Shown in pieces: positions 47,780-57,975 of a stretch of DNA of 64,000 nt. Position 1 is the stretch's first letter; each line of letters starts with the position of its first letter. Source of the stretch: Fragilariopsis cylindrus CCMP1102 (Eukaryota > Bacillariophyta > Bacillariophyceae > Bacillariales > Bacillariaceae); the NCBI GenBank assembly GCA_900095095.1, contig FMBT01000319.1, positions 1 through 64,000 of the forward strand, given 5' to 3'. A model generated the notes under the pieces. It worked only from the letters and a program-made list of their open reading frames with translations, was not told the DNA's origin and ran no database searches. The position numbers were made by a program, and so were the translations under genes.

Positions 47780-48592
47780 TGTTAAATTATACATAGTACT
47801 CAAGCGTAGGAGTCATATGTCGTACATAAGCCCCGCGGAGTAGAAATACAAGCGCGATCAGATTAGTGAGTGAGAATGCACGTGTATGCATTATTGAGAT
47901 AAAAGAGAACCGAAAGTTAGCTAAAAGCCAACATCGTACTGTTGGAGTTGAAGTGACTGTCGAAGCAGTTGTCGAAGCAATTGGAACCGAGCGCAAATAA
48001 GAGAAGTGCTTAGGTATATTTATACAAATCGGAACACGATTAGGAAGAGTGTCCGAATACATAGAACACGATTATGAAGAGTGTTATACATATGGAAGTC
48101 GAACAGATGTCGATGTCCACCTTTGAACCGCTAATGCGATATATATGCATTGAGGCGAAGTGAGTTAGGAACAGAAAGTTGTATGCAGGGTTACTGGAAA
48201 CCGCAATACTAAAATACGAAGAAAAGAGCAGAATTACCTCGATTACGAGAAATGAACAATTACTGTCTTTTATTGTTGAGAAATTGTAATAACCATAGAC
48301 TAATTAAACAAGTGTGTTAATAACAACTTTTGCGTTTGAACATATCGTTGTCTGGAAAGATAATAGAAATATCTACATTTACAGAGTGAACATTGTTCGG
48401 AAGAACTTTCAGCATTCTAAAAGGGAGAGTATCCTGGTAGAACATCGCAACCAGTCTATAAGAATCGAGAGTATCTTTTCTTACCGTCATAGCAGAATCT
48501 TACAAGACCGAAGAGTAAGATTGTCTGAATATCAAATCCTATTTGATACTGAACCCGTTTCAACAATCATCGATTGTTTGTGAAACTTATCA
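47780..48592 (+). repeat. Left LTR (813 bp)
   Basis: Begins TGTTAAATTATACATAG and ends AACTTATCA. It contains a CACGTG (47880-47885) and two near-direct copies of a AACACGATTA-GAAGAGTGT block at about 48031-48085. Matches the right LTR by eye. Confidence 0.95.
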
Positions 48593-48789
48593 GATTAACA
48601 GTCGCAATTCTATCCTATAGAACTGCTGATCAACTTCCTTTGATTTCATTTTGAACATCAAGAGGACCGGAGATCCAATTAAATTTAATTGATATTATTG
48701 AATTAACGATCTCGAAAGAAGTCTAAATACAATATACTCATACCTCAAGTCTTACCGAATAAGCAACTAGAGAAGTCATTCAACTGTGA

Positions 48790-51700
48790 ATGAATCAAGA
48801 AGAAGAAAAAGAAGGAACAGCTAATAATCCACTACCCACAACAGGAAGTGATAATAGCGATAGTCCATCTTATTCTTACTTGTCGGCAGCCAGCCTATCG
48901 CCAATACCCGAAGCGTCGCTCGACAGCTCTACTCCTCCAAGAGAAGATCCAAGTCTACTGACACCTTTGCGTCAAAGTACTACCTCTCCAAGGTCCGCGA
49001 AACCACTCAAGAGAAAGCAGCAATATCTATCGACGAGAGGAGAAGCAGAACCTGAAGCGAAACTAGATCATAACAACAGCGCTCTAAGCGGCTCTAGTTC
49101 CGGCGATTCAACAGATTCTGCTATACCCAGCTTGGATTCATATCTAGCAGTACATCAGATCAAATCTATTGTCTCGAAAGAAACAACAAACGACCCAGAA
49201 GAGAGTATCGAAGGAAACGACGATAACAACAAAGGAACAAGTCCACCTGATCCTTCAGATCCTCAAGACCCATCCGATCCACCTGACGATCCTCCTAAGA
49301 CTACAATGCCGTCCACTCGAACAACACCCACGGTAGCGACAACTGCTATAGTTCAAAAAGATCTAGAACATCTGTTAGTAGATATCATGGCACTTAAGCT
49401 CACGGATTATGTCTCGTTAGCACTTCACCGTCAAGGATGTCGTTCCTTTGAAGATTTCTGTGTATTAGATGAAATTGACACAGACACTCTTCAATACGAT
49501 ACGATAGATGGTATTTCTAATACGATTAAAGCAGAGCCATGTAATTCGACAGACAGGAAGAAGATCAAGCGTGCTGTTGCCTACTGCGCATTTCGTGAAA
49601 GTGATGGATCTGATGCTGAGAGACGTAATCCAACAGCATGGGTTGCAGCTGACTACTCTACATGGTGTAGAACTGGATATCCTGCCTGGCTTATCACACT
49701 CTCGAATGCAGCGTCAGTAACCTCATCTTCAGGAACGAGTGGTAGCTCAGCTGGTACTATCTTTTTACCTAAAAGCCAATTAGAAAAGGACCAAGATGCA
49801 TTGCTTGTTAGCTGGAATAGAAGCCCAAGAGATATTGCTAAATATCCACATATCAAGGATGATGTAGGTTACGGAGAATGGTTTATCAAGATGAAACGGC
49901 AATTGAAGGCTGATCGATTATGGCGGGTAGCAGCACCTAATTGGACAATTGCTAAGAATTGCAGTACAGGATCCGATACAACTTTAGCCGAACTTCAGCT
50001 AAACTATTTCGAACAGATCCTAGCTGCAGTTCTTCAGAATCCCGAAGGTAAAGGTTTACTAACCACACATCCAGAAGATTCACTTTATGTATGGAAAAAG
50101 CATGAGGAACATCAGACGTCATCTGATTCTGCAATGCAAGGTACACATCTCTTGATGAATAAGATAATGTCTTTAACGATTACTAAGTTCGATACAAGAT
50201 ACGAATTTCTCATTTCGTTCCAAGAATGTGCTGACAAGTATGACAAGATCGCAAGAAAGCCTCTCGACGAAGAGTTTAAGATTATGCTTCTTCAAAAAGC
50301 TACTAATCCTGATGTCGCTCTTTCCAATAGTTGGGTACAAAAGACAGAAGCAAAGAGAGCCAATGCGTTACCTGGTGCACCTACTACTGTTTCATATACG
50401 GAATACCTAAAGTTCCTAATGCAACAATCAAAGGTACACGATTTGAACACTCCATTCAAACGGCCAACTCGCCATGCGCATCAAGCTGAATCATTTTACA
50501 ATGATAATGACAACGGCGTTATCGACGGAGAAGACGATGGTACTAGTGATTTCATTGCAAATATGTCCATTTCTGGTGAAACTATGAGCAATGAACAAAC
50601 GGTACTCGCCTTCGCCGCTTATCAACGCAACCGTCCGCCACCTCGTCCTCGAGATCCAGAAGCTGATATCGACCAAGCAATCTACAGCAAGTGTTCTAGG
50701 GAATTTCGCATTGCATGGAGCAAGGAGCCAACGGATATCAAGAAGCAGATTCTTAAACAGAATAACAACAAATCTCCTAAGCAAGGTGCTAAGAAGAATA
50801 GTGAATTAGCTGTTTACATGGGTCAGTCTGAAGGCTACGAAACAGATACATCTGCATATTCAGAAGCCACGTACGGATACGACGCTGATGACAATGACGA
50901 TCAATCTGTTATTGAAGCTACCGAGCTAGTTGCAAATGCAGCAAGAAGACGCCCCAATGGAATCCTCAAGAAGAAAGATCTTCCAAAGAAGACCGATCTA
51001 CCAATTGCTGATCCACGAAGAATGCTGTCCAATAGATCTACACCATTAATCGGAAAAGATGGAAATATCACTGGACATCTCACGTATACAGCCTCTATGG
51101 CAGTAATCCGTCACCGATTCGATCAAGTCGATTCTTCGCAAGCAGTTTCCATCGAAGATAACTATGTCATATCCGTCAATGCAACCAAATTCTTTGATGA
51201 ACCGCTTGCATTAATGGACGGAGGCGCTAATGGTGGAATCGCAGGCAGCGATATGAGAGTTATGTCATACAACTCGGACGGACGACGTGTTAATATTGGC
51301 ATTGCAGGTGATCATCAAATGACGGGCAAGAAACTCGGTACCTTTTGCGCTGTGATCGAAACTCGATTCGGACGTGTTCTAGCAATATTCCATCAATATG
51401 CTCATGTACCCGAACAAAGACGATCCATCCATTCAAAATGCCAATTTCAAGCGCATCACAACCTAGTTGGTGATACAGCGACAGCCTATGGCGGTCTTCA
51501 ACGCATCGATACAGCAGATGGGTATCAACTACCTTTAACTATTCGAGCAGGATTACCATACATCCGTCAAACGTATCCCACAGATGATGATATGAACCTT
51601 CCACAAGTACAATTTACTTCACCTTCTCAATGGGATCCCAATCTTAATGATGATAACCGTACATCAGAAGAAATGATACGAACATTTCCTCCTATTCCTA

Positions 51701-54700
51701 AAGAAGCCATCGATAACTTCTATGATGAATATGGAAGAACTAACTACGAATATTTACAAAAGCGTGTAAATAAAACCGTTGAGATTGAACATGACGATGA
51801 TGACAGTGTTGGTACTATGCCCGGTTTACAAGATCGAGCTCGAGAAGATTCCTCAAGTGATGATGATAGTGTTGTGGAACATATCAGACCATCTACCTCA
51901 ATTGAATGGAATGTTCCAATCGATGACTCCAATGGGGAGAAGTTCGTATGTCCTCGAATTCAACAACAAAAGATTAAACGTACCACCAAGCGAAAAGCAA
52001 GACGAATTAAAGTTGCTGCAGCAAGAAAGAAATTAATTGACAATACTCCATTTGCTACAGACGCTAATGAACCAATTATCCCCTTTATTGATAACATGGG
52101 CAATAATGAGGAATCATCTACAATGGTAGACGGTATAAAATTCTTTCCGGCAGAACGTAATTCGACTTGCACCGACATTATTGAGGACAATAATATCGAA
52201 GATTTGAACGATCAAATATTTTATGACTCCACTGAAGTACTTCATGATCCTAACATCTTTGTTGACACTGTATCCGACACAGCGTATCTCGATGACATGT
52301 CGACGCCTCGACCTACGGAGCACGAGTACTGGGAAGACTTTCTATCAAATGAAGTCACTCAACGTCTTATTTATCAAGGCATCATTGATTCCTGTGAACA
52401 ATATGACATCAACGCTAACGATATAGCTTCTGTAATGACGCCTCTCAAGCCAAGATATTCGGTACCTACACCGATTGACTACGAATCCAAACGGAAATAT
52501 TTTGCACATCTACCGGCAGATATTATTAGAAATACCTTTAAGAATACAACGCAAAATATGAAGCTGCCTCCATCTACGAACCTGCACAAAATGTTCAAGT
52601 CACCTAATCCTTCTGCAAACCTCAAACGTCGAGACGAAGCTGATGCAACTGACATGATCTATTCAAATACACCTGCTATAAATGGTGGTGAGAAATGTGC
52701 TCATATCTTCGTTGGTAAAAAGTCAAAATTGACTGATGCATACAAGGTTAAAAATGGTTCTTCTGAAGAATTTCTAGAAAGCCTACAAGATCGAGTCCGT
52801 TATCGAGGATGTCCTACAGGATTAGAAGCAGATAATGCTCCTATGTACCGCGGTTGGAAAAACTCACGATATCTCCGAGATATATGTATTTCCCAGTGGC
52901 AGTGTGAATCGAAATATCAGCATCAAAATTACGCTGAAAATCGATGGCAAACTGTCAAGCGGTACACTAACCGAGTCATGGATCGCAGCGGCTGCCCTCC
53001 TTACATTTGGTTTCTAGCATTATCGTATGTCATCTTCTGCCTCAATCATTGTGTTGATCCTATGCTCGGAGATGGAACCAAAAGTCCTTTGCAAATCGCG
53101 ACATTCCAAATGACCGATATTAGTCCTCTGCTGTACTTTTATTTTTGGGAACCTGTTTATTTTCTTCTCGATGAAAAAGAACGAAAGTTTCCAGGAAAAT
53201 CAAAAGAATGCAGAGGCCATTGGGTAGGAGTATCAGAACACATTGGAAACAAGATGACCTACAAAATCATTACAGATGATACTGGAGAAGAAATTTGCCG
53301 ATCTGCCATACGTACTGCACGGGACACTACGATGAAGAATCTACGCGAAGATCCAATCACGATTGATGATAACCTACTCAACGTAGAAGATATCATTTCT
53401 CCAGCAGAAGAAATTGCAAATATCAAGTTAAAAGAAGTAACCTCGGGAAATACTTTTAACAATTTTGATACTACAGCAATATTAAAGAACATCGACGACC
53501 AACTACAAGAGGAACTGAAAGTAAAAGCAAAAGCTAAAGCTCATCAACTACAAGAAGAAGCGGATGACTACTTTCTTGATTCAAATGAACAGCAGACTGG
53601 TCATTTTAACACAGCACCTCCTGTTGTCCCCGTTAAATCGTCGCTGCCCAAACGTTCATCTACTACCAAGTCGAAACATGTAAAACCTAAGAAGTTACGC
53701 GACTTACATCCAAAAGATCCAAGTAGAGGAAGAGGAACACGTAGTAGTAAACGTTTGCGAGATATGAACATTCATGCAATGAATGCACTCATGACAAACG
53801 AAGTACAACCTGAACAAGACCTTCCGTTATCAACTAGTCGCCACCAAGAACATGTTACGGATATCAACCATCCCACCAACCCACGGCCATCGCCTCTAAC
53901 CCGTCAACAGGTTCTGAAAAATCGTGATACGCATATCACCGAACAAGAAGATCAATTTGTCTATCTACGAGAAAATGGGGAGAATGAAAATCCTATATGG
54001 CAAGAATTTGAGTTTCCTCTCGAAGACGAAAATGGTAACGCGGTAATCGGAGAAGATGGCAAACCGATGGTAATAATAGCACCCCCACCAAGTGACCTAG
54101 TAGGAAGAGTATTTCTAACCAAACCAGACGAGAGAGGTGAAGTTAATCGAGCAAGAGTTGTAGAACTTATCAAGAACTTCGACGGCGAAGTAGAGAAGAA
54201 TCAAGATCTAATCAGGTTCAAGCTTAACTATGATCACAGTTCCCAAGAAGATATCATGTCTTACAACGAGATCCTAGATTACATCGAAAGAGAAGAAAAC
54301 AATGAAGACGGACATCATTGGAAGTTTCGTACTATATTAGGACACGTGCATACTCCTGTGGGACACAAGGAAAGAATGGGGAGTGACTATAATGTCAAGA
54401 CGGCTTGGGAAACTGGAGCAGTTTCGGTTGAACCATTGGACTTCCTTGCTAAGGATATCCCAGTTGATCTTGCTATATATGCCAAGAAACACGACCTACT
54501 TGAGTTAGAGGGATGGAAACGCTTTAAAAGAATTGCTAACCGAGATCAGCATATTCGACGACTTGTGAAACAAGCCAAGCTACGTTCCTTCCGTGTTACT
54601 CCGAAGTACAAGTATGGATTCTCTATACCACGCAATTACAAGAAGCCCTTGAATTTGACGAAAGAAACGGAAACCATAAATGGCAAGAAGCAAATGTACT

Positions 54701-54717
54701 GGAACATGCGCAACTAA
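48790..54717 (+). CDS. Copia gag-protease-integrase polyprotein (runs into a frameshift at the start of RT)
   Basis: 1975-aa open frame from the ATG at 48790. About residues 1-780 are gag-like: an acidic Ser/Thr/Pro-rich N-terminus, then a helical region, with no CCHC zinc knuckle visible. The aspartic protease site is LMDGGANGG near residue 808. The integrase core has DMIYSN (about 1290), LEADNAPM (about 1345) and QNYAENRW (about 1380), the D-D-E residues, followed by a GHWVGVSEHIGNKMTYKI block. A charged linker rich in Lys/Glu follows. The frame shifts near 54,640 just at the conserved start of RT, so the last 25 residues are out-of-frame and stop at 54717. Confidence 0.92.
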   Translation: MNQEEEKEGTANNPLPTTGSDNSDSPSYSYLSAASLSPIPEASLDSSTPPREDPSLLTPLRQSTTSPRSAKPLKRKQQYLSTRGEAEPEAKLDHNNSALSGSSSGDSTDSAIPSLDSYLAVHQIKSIVSKETTNDPEESIEGNDDNNKGTSPPDPSDPQDPSDPPDDPPKTTMPSTRTTPTVATTAIVQKDLEHLLVDIMALKLTDYVSLALHRQGCRSFEDFCVLDEIDTDTLQYDTIDGISNTIKAEPCNSTDRKKIKRAVAYCAFRESDGSDAERRNPTAWVAADYSTWCRTGYPAWLITLSNAASVTSSSGTSGSSAGTIFLPKSQLEKDQDALLVSWNRSPRDIAKYPHIKDDVGYGEWFIKMKRQLKADRLWRVAAPNWTIAKNCSTGSDTTLAELQLNYFEQILAAVLQNPEGKGLLTTHPEDSLYVWKKHEEHQTSSDSAMQGTHLLMNKIMSLTITKFDTRYEFLISFQECADKYDKIARKPLDEEFKIMLLQKATNPDVALSNSWVQKTEAKRANALPGAPTTVSYTEYLKFLMQQSKVHDLNTPFKRPTRHAHQAESFYNDNDNGVIDGEDDGTSDFIANMSISGETMSNEQTVLAFAAYQRNRPPPRPRDPEADIDQAIYSKCSREFRIAWSKEPTDIKKQILKQNNNKSPKQGAKKNSELAVYMGQSEGYETDTSAYSEATYGYDADDNDDQSVIEATELVANAARRRPNGILKKKDLPKKTDLPIADPRRMLSNRSTPLIGKDGNITGHLTYTASMAVIRHRFDQVDSSQAVSIEDNYVISVNATKFFDEPLALMDGGANGGIAGSDMRVMSYNSDGRRVNIGIAGDHQMTGKKLGTFCAVIETRFGRVLAIFHQYAHVPEQRRSIHSKCQFQAHHNLVGDTATAYGGLQRIDTADGYQLPLTIRAGLPYIRQTYPTDDDMNLPQVQFTSPSQWDPNLNDDNRTSEEMIRTFPPIPKEAIDNFYDEYGRTNYEYLQKRVNKTVEIEHDDDDSVGTMPGLQDRAREDSSSDDDSVVEHIRPSTSIEWNVPIDDSNGEKFVCPRIQQQKIKRTTKRKARRIKVAAARKKLIDNTPFATDANEPIIPFIDNMGNNEESSTMVDGIKFFPAERNSTCTDIIEDNNIEDLNDQIFYDSTEVLHDPNIFVDTVSDTAYLDDMSTPRPTEHEYWEDFLSNEVTQRLIYQGIIDSCEQYDINANDIASVMTPLKPRYSVPTPIDYESKRKYFAHLPADIIRNTFKNTTQNMKLPPSTNLHKMFKSPNPSANLKRRDEADATDMIYSNTPAINGGEKCAHIFVGKKSKLTDAYKVKNGSSEEFLESLQDRVRYRGCPTGLEADNAPMYRGWKNSRYLRDICISQWQCESKYQHQNYAENRWQTVKRYTNRVMDRSGCPPYIWFLALSYVIFCLNHCVDPMLGDGTKSPLQIATFQMTDISPLLYFYFWEPVYFLLDEKERKFPGKSKECRGHWVGVSEHIGNKMTYKIITDDTGEEICRSAIRTARDTTMKNLREDPITIDDNLLNVEDIISPAEEIANIKLKEVTSGNTFNNFDTTAILKNIDDQLQEELKVKAKAKAHQLQEEADDYFLDSNEQQTGHFNTAPPVVPVKSSLPKRSSTTKSKHVKPKKLRDLHPKDPSRGRGTRSSKRLRDMNIHAMNALMTNEVQPEQDLPLSTSRHQEHVTDINHPTNPRPSPLTRQQVLKNRDTHITEQEDQFVYLRENGENENPIWQEFEFPLEDENGNAVIGEDGKPMVIIAPPPSDLVGRVFLTKPDERGEVNRARVVELIKNFDGEVEKNQDLIRFKLNYDHSSQEDIMSYNEILDYIEREENNEDGHHWKFRTILGHVHTPVGHKERMGSDYNVKTAWETGAVSVEPLDFLAKDIPVDLAIYAKKHDLLELEGWKRFKRIANRDQHIRRLVKQAKLRSFRVTPKYKYGFSIPRNYKKPLNLTKETETINGKKQMYWNMRN

Positions 54718-56393
54718 CCGACTATGCAGTATTCAAGAATAAGGGTAAATTCAACGAAGCAAAGATACCAGAAGGATATCGAAAGATTCAGGTTCATACT
54801 ATCTTTGATGTGAAACACGATGGCAGACACAAGGCTCGAGTTGTAGCTAATGGTAATCTAACGGATGTACCTCTTGAATCTGTTTACTCAGGTGTTGTTT
54901 CATTACGTGGCTTACGTACATGCATATTCTTAGGAGAGCTGAACAACATGACTCCATGGGCTACTGATATTGGAAATGCTTATCTTGAAGCAAAGACCAC
55001 AGAAAAGGTATGTATCAAAGCAGGGCCAGAATTTGGGGAGCTACAAGGAAACCTTCTTATCATCGATAAGGCTCTTTACGGACTACGACTTAGCGGAAAA
55101 GCTTTCAACATTTTGCTATCTGACTGTCTACGAGACCTAGGATTCTTTCCATCTAAAGCCGAGTCAAGTATTTTCATGAGAAAATGTCCCACAAGAGACG
55201 TGTACGAATATGTGGCCACATATGTCGATGACCTATGCATTATTATGGAGAACCCGTTAGAGTTCCTCGAGCAGCTGTCGTCAGCACCGTACAACTTCAA
55301 ACTGAAAGGTTCAGGAGAAGTTAACTTCCACTTAGGATGTGGATTTGAAAGAGACTCTGATGGAGTTCTATGTATGAACCCAGGTCGGTACGTCGATAAG
55401 ATGGAAGATGCCTACAAGCAAGTCTTCAAGGAATTGCCTAAACAGAAGTACAGATCGCCGTTAGTAAAAGGAGACCATCCAGAGCTAGATACAACCGCAT
55501 TCCTTGACCAAGACGGAATTGAGATATATCAATCATTAATAGGAGCTATGCAATGGGCAATCTCTATAGGACGATGGGATATTCAATCGGCAGTAATGAC
55601 CTTATCAAGTTTCAGAGCTCAACCAAGAAAAGGACATCTTGAAAGAATCAAACGTATCTACGGATTCTTATGCAAGTTCAGGCATTTCAAACTACGCTTT
55701 CGAGTTGATGAACCAGATTATTCCGGTATTCCACCAATGCCACCTTACGATTGGAGCCATTCCGTATATGGAAACCCAACTGAAGACATCCCTAAAGATG
55801 CACCGCCTCCACTGGGAAAACGAATCGTTTTGACCCATTACTTCGATGCAAATCTAATGCATGACGTACTCTCCGGAAAGGCAGTTACAGGCGTAGTTCA
55901 TTTCTACAACAAGACTCCAGTCGATTGGTATTCCAAGAAACAATCTACTACAGAGACTGCAACATACGGATCGGAATTCCTAGCATGCCGAACTTGTTTC
56001 GAACAGATCATTGATCACCGACAGTATCTAAGATACCTTGGAGTACCAGTGGGTGATGAAGACTACGCATGGGGAGATAATGATGCTATGATTAATAGTG
56101 CAACCATACCTGACGCAAAGTTACATAAACGACATAACATTCTGTCATTTCACTTTGTTAGAAGCTTAATTGCAAGTGGTTTCATTAATCTGCAACATAT
56201 CAAATCGGAAAGTAATATCGCGGATATACTTACGAAACATTGGGGTTACCAAAGTACTTACGAGTTGATCCGTCCAATCTTTCATTTTGGAGGTAACACG
56301 GCCGCGCTGTATTTTGATGATACATTAGAAGTCGATCGCTACATTACTCAATCAGAGTTAGATGAAATCGTTACGATCAATGGGGAGTGTTAA
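54642..56393 (+). CDS. Copia reverse transcriptase / RNase H (downstream frame)
   Basis: Continuation of the polyprotein in another frame; its first in-frame ATG is at 54810, but RT homology begins near 54,642. RT motifs: ARVVANGN, TDIGNAYLEA (first catalytic Asp), KALYGLRLSGKAFN and TYVDDLC (catalytic DD near 55,220). RNase H motifs: HYFDANLMHD, TETATYGSEFLACRT and WGDNDAMINSA. The stop overlaps the first bases of the right LTR (56388). No slippery heptamer is visible at the junction, so I favour a one-base loss over programmed frameshifting. As it stands, this copy could not make RT from one frame. Confidence 0.92.
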   Translation, partial: EALEFDERNGNHKWQEANVLEHAQLTDYAVFKNKGKFNEAKIPEGYRKIQVHTIFDVKHDGRHKARVVANGNLTDVPLESVYSGVVSLRGLRTCIFLGELNNMTPWATDIGNAYLEAKTTEKVCIKAGPEFGELQGNLLIIDKALYGLRLSGKAFNILLSDCLRDLGFFPSKAESSIFMRKCPTRDVYEYVATYVDDLCIIMENPLEFLEQLSSAPYNFKLKGSGEVNFHLGCGFERDSDGVLCMNPGRYVDKMEDAYKQVFKELPKQKYRSPLVKGDHPELDTTAFLDQDGIEIYQSLIGAMQWAISIGRWDIQSAVMTLSSFRAQPRKGHLERIKRIYGFLCKFRHFKLRFRVDEPDYSGIPPMPPYDWSHSVYGNPTEDIPKDAPPPLGKRIVLTHYFDANLMHDVLSGKAVTGVVHFYNKTPVDWYSKKQSTTETATYGSEFLACRTCFEQIIDHRQYLRYLGVPVGDEDYAWGDNDAMINSATIPDAKLHKRHNILSFHFVRSLIASGFINLQHIKSESNIADILTKHWGYQSTYELIRPIFHFGGNTAALYFDDTLEVDRYITQSELDEIVTINGEC

Positions 56394-57200
56394 ATTATAC
56401 ATAGTACTCAAGCGTAGGAGTCATATGTCGTACATAAGCCCCGCGGAGTAGAAATACAAGCGCGATCAGATTAGTGAGTGAGAATGCACGTGTATGCATT
56501 ATTGAGATAAAAGAGAACCGAAAGTTAGCTAAAAGCCAACATCGTACTGTTGGAGTTGAAGTGACTGTCGAAGCAGTTGTCGAAGCAATTGGAACCGAGC
56601 GCAAATAAGAGAAGTGCTTAGGTATATTTATACAAATCGGAACACGATTAGGAAGAGTGTCCGAATACATAGAACACGATTATGAAGAGTGTTATACATA
56701 TGGAAGTCGAACAGATGTCGATGTCCACCTTTGAACCGCTAATGCGATATATATGCATTGAGGCGAAGTGAGTTAGGAACAGAAAGTTGTATGCAGGGTT
56801 ACTGGAAACCGCAATACTAAAATACGAAGAAAAGAGCAGAATTACCTCGATTACGAGAAATGAACAATTACTGTCTTTTATTGTTGAGAAATTGTAATAA
56901 CCATAGACTAATTAAACAAGTGTGTTAATAACAACTTTTGCGTTTGAACATATCGTTGTCTGGAAAGATAATAGAAATATCTACATTTACAGAGTGAACA
57001 TTGTTCGGAAGAACTTTCAGCATTCTAAAAGGGAGAGTATCCTGGTAGAACATCGCAACCAGTCTATAAGAATCGAGAGTATCTTTTCTTACCGTCATAG
57101 CAGAATCTTACAAGACCGAAGAGTAAGATTGTCTGAATATCAAATCCTATTTGATACTGAACCCGTTTCAACAATCATCGATTGTTTGTGAAACTTATCA
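56388..57200 (+). repeat. Right LTR (813 bp)
   Basis: Same length and, by eye, same sequence as the left LTR. Preceded by the purine tract AATGGGGAG and followed by the target duplication ATCTA at 57201-57205. Confidence 0.95.
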
Positions 57201-57461
57201 ATCTATAGTGTCTATGCGTTTATTCTCGATTCCATTCAAAAGCTACCGTATGATATAGGACTATCAGCCTTGTCTACCGTATATGTATTGCTAGTTTACA
57301 GCACAAGATTGATACAATTGTAGAGCAAATACTTCCTCAGTATTCATGACAATAAACAATAAAGAGGAGTTTAAGAGTGCAAACAAGAATTCGATGTGAT
57401 GTCTAAATAATTAAATATACGACTTCCGTTGAAATCACGAATCTAAAATACATTAACGTTA

Positions 57462-57800
57462 CAAGGTATTACAAAGAAAAGATAAACACAAGCAGGCATT
57501 TGCACGCGCAAAACGTCATCAAAAAACAGTATTATATAAGCTAAAACAAAAACAAAAAAAAACAAAAAAAGACAAAAAAAAAATCCAACACCCTCAATTT
57601 CTGGAGTCGATCTACCCTAACCGGAGATTTTGAATTGGTGATACCCCTAATCGTCTTGACCACCCTATACCCCACCACCAACCCAAATTTTCTGACCCTA
57701 TCACGCACTTTTCGCAAAGGGACGCGAAAAGTGCTTATTTTCAACCGATTCAGCACCCGAGGTTGGCCGGCGATTATCTTTACTCTGCAGTCTCCAGTCG
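57462..57800. repeat. Left arm of a ~310-bp inverted repeat
   Basis: Runs from ACAAGGTATTACAAAG to AGTCTCCAG and is the near-exact reverse complement of 59812-60120. It has about 28 extra bases near 57,712-57,745 containing a local duplication of the TTTTCGC/GCGAAAA word. Confidence 0.85.
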
Positions 57801-57825
57801 TGTTCTACGTAAATCCTGCTTTTTT

Positions 57826-57975
57826 ATAATGCGGGTATCCAAAGCCGATACCCCTACCTGTTTTGGGTATGGAAATTATTTCATAGCGTGTTTTTACAGC
57901 GTTGAAGTATACCTGCTTTTTACAAAGCGGGTATAAAAGTGGGTATGGGTACCCGCATTTTTACAAAGCGGGTAA
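57826..57975. repeat. GC-box palindromic array (left)
   Basis: Repeated words of type GCGGGTA, TACCCGC and TACCTGCTTT, spaced by AT-rich bases. It is related to the reverse complement of 60121-60290. Confidence 0.7.

Larger units (their letters stand above)
47780..57200 (+). mobile_element. Complete Ty1/copia LTR retrotransposon, 9.4 kb (diatom copia type)
   Basis: The element has 813-bp direct LTRs beginning TG and ending CA, a 5-bp target duplication ATCTA on both sides, and a purine-rich tract AATGGGGAG just before the right LTR. Domain order is gag, protease, integrase, reverse transcriptase, RNase H, which is the copia order. By eye the two LTRs are identical, suggesting recent insertion. 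The polyprotein is split once by a single-base frame change near 54,640. The element is longer than typical copia elements because of the long gag-side and the linker after integrase. I could not identify a standard initiator-Met tRNA primer site after the left LTR. Assignment to a named diatom copia lineage needs a tree. Confidence 0.95.

Noticed and set aside
47787-48583. Small ORFs inside both LTRs as genes
   Set aside because: They are identical because the LTRs are identical; no coding signal beyond that.
54620-54720. Programmed -1 frameshift in the copia element
   Set aside because: No X-XXY-YYZ slippery heptamer at the junction, and three host genes in the window show the same one-base deficit, so a base loss is simpler.
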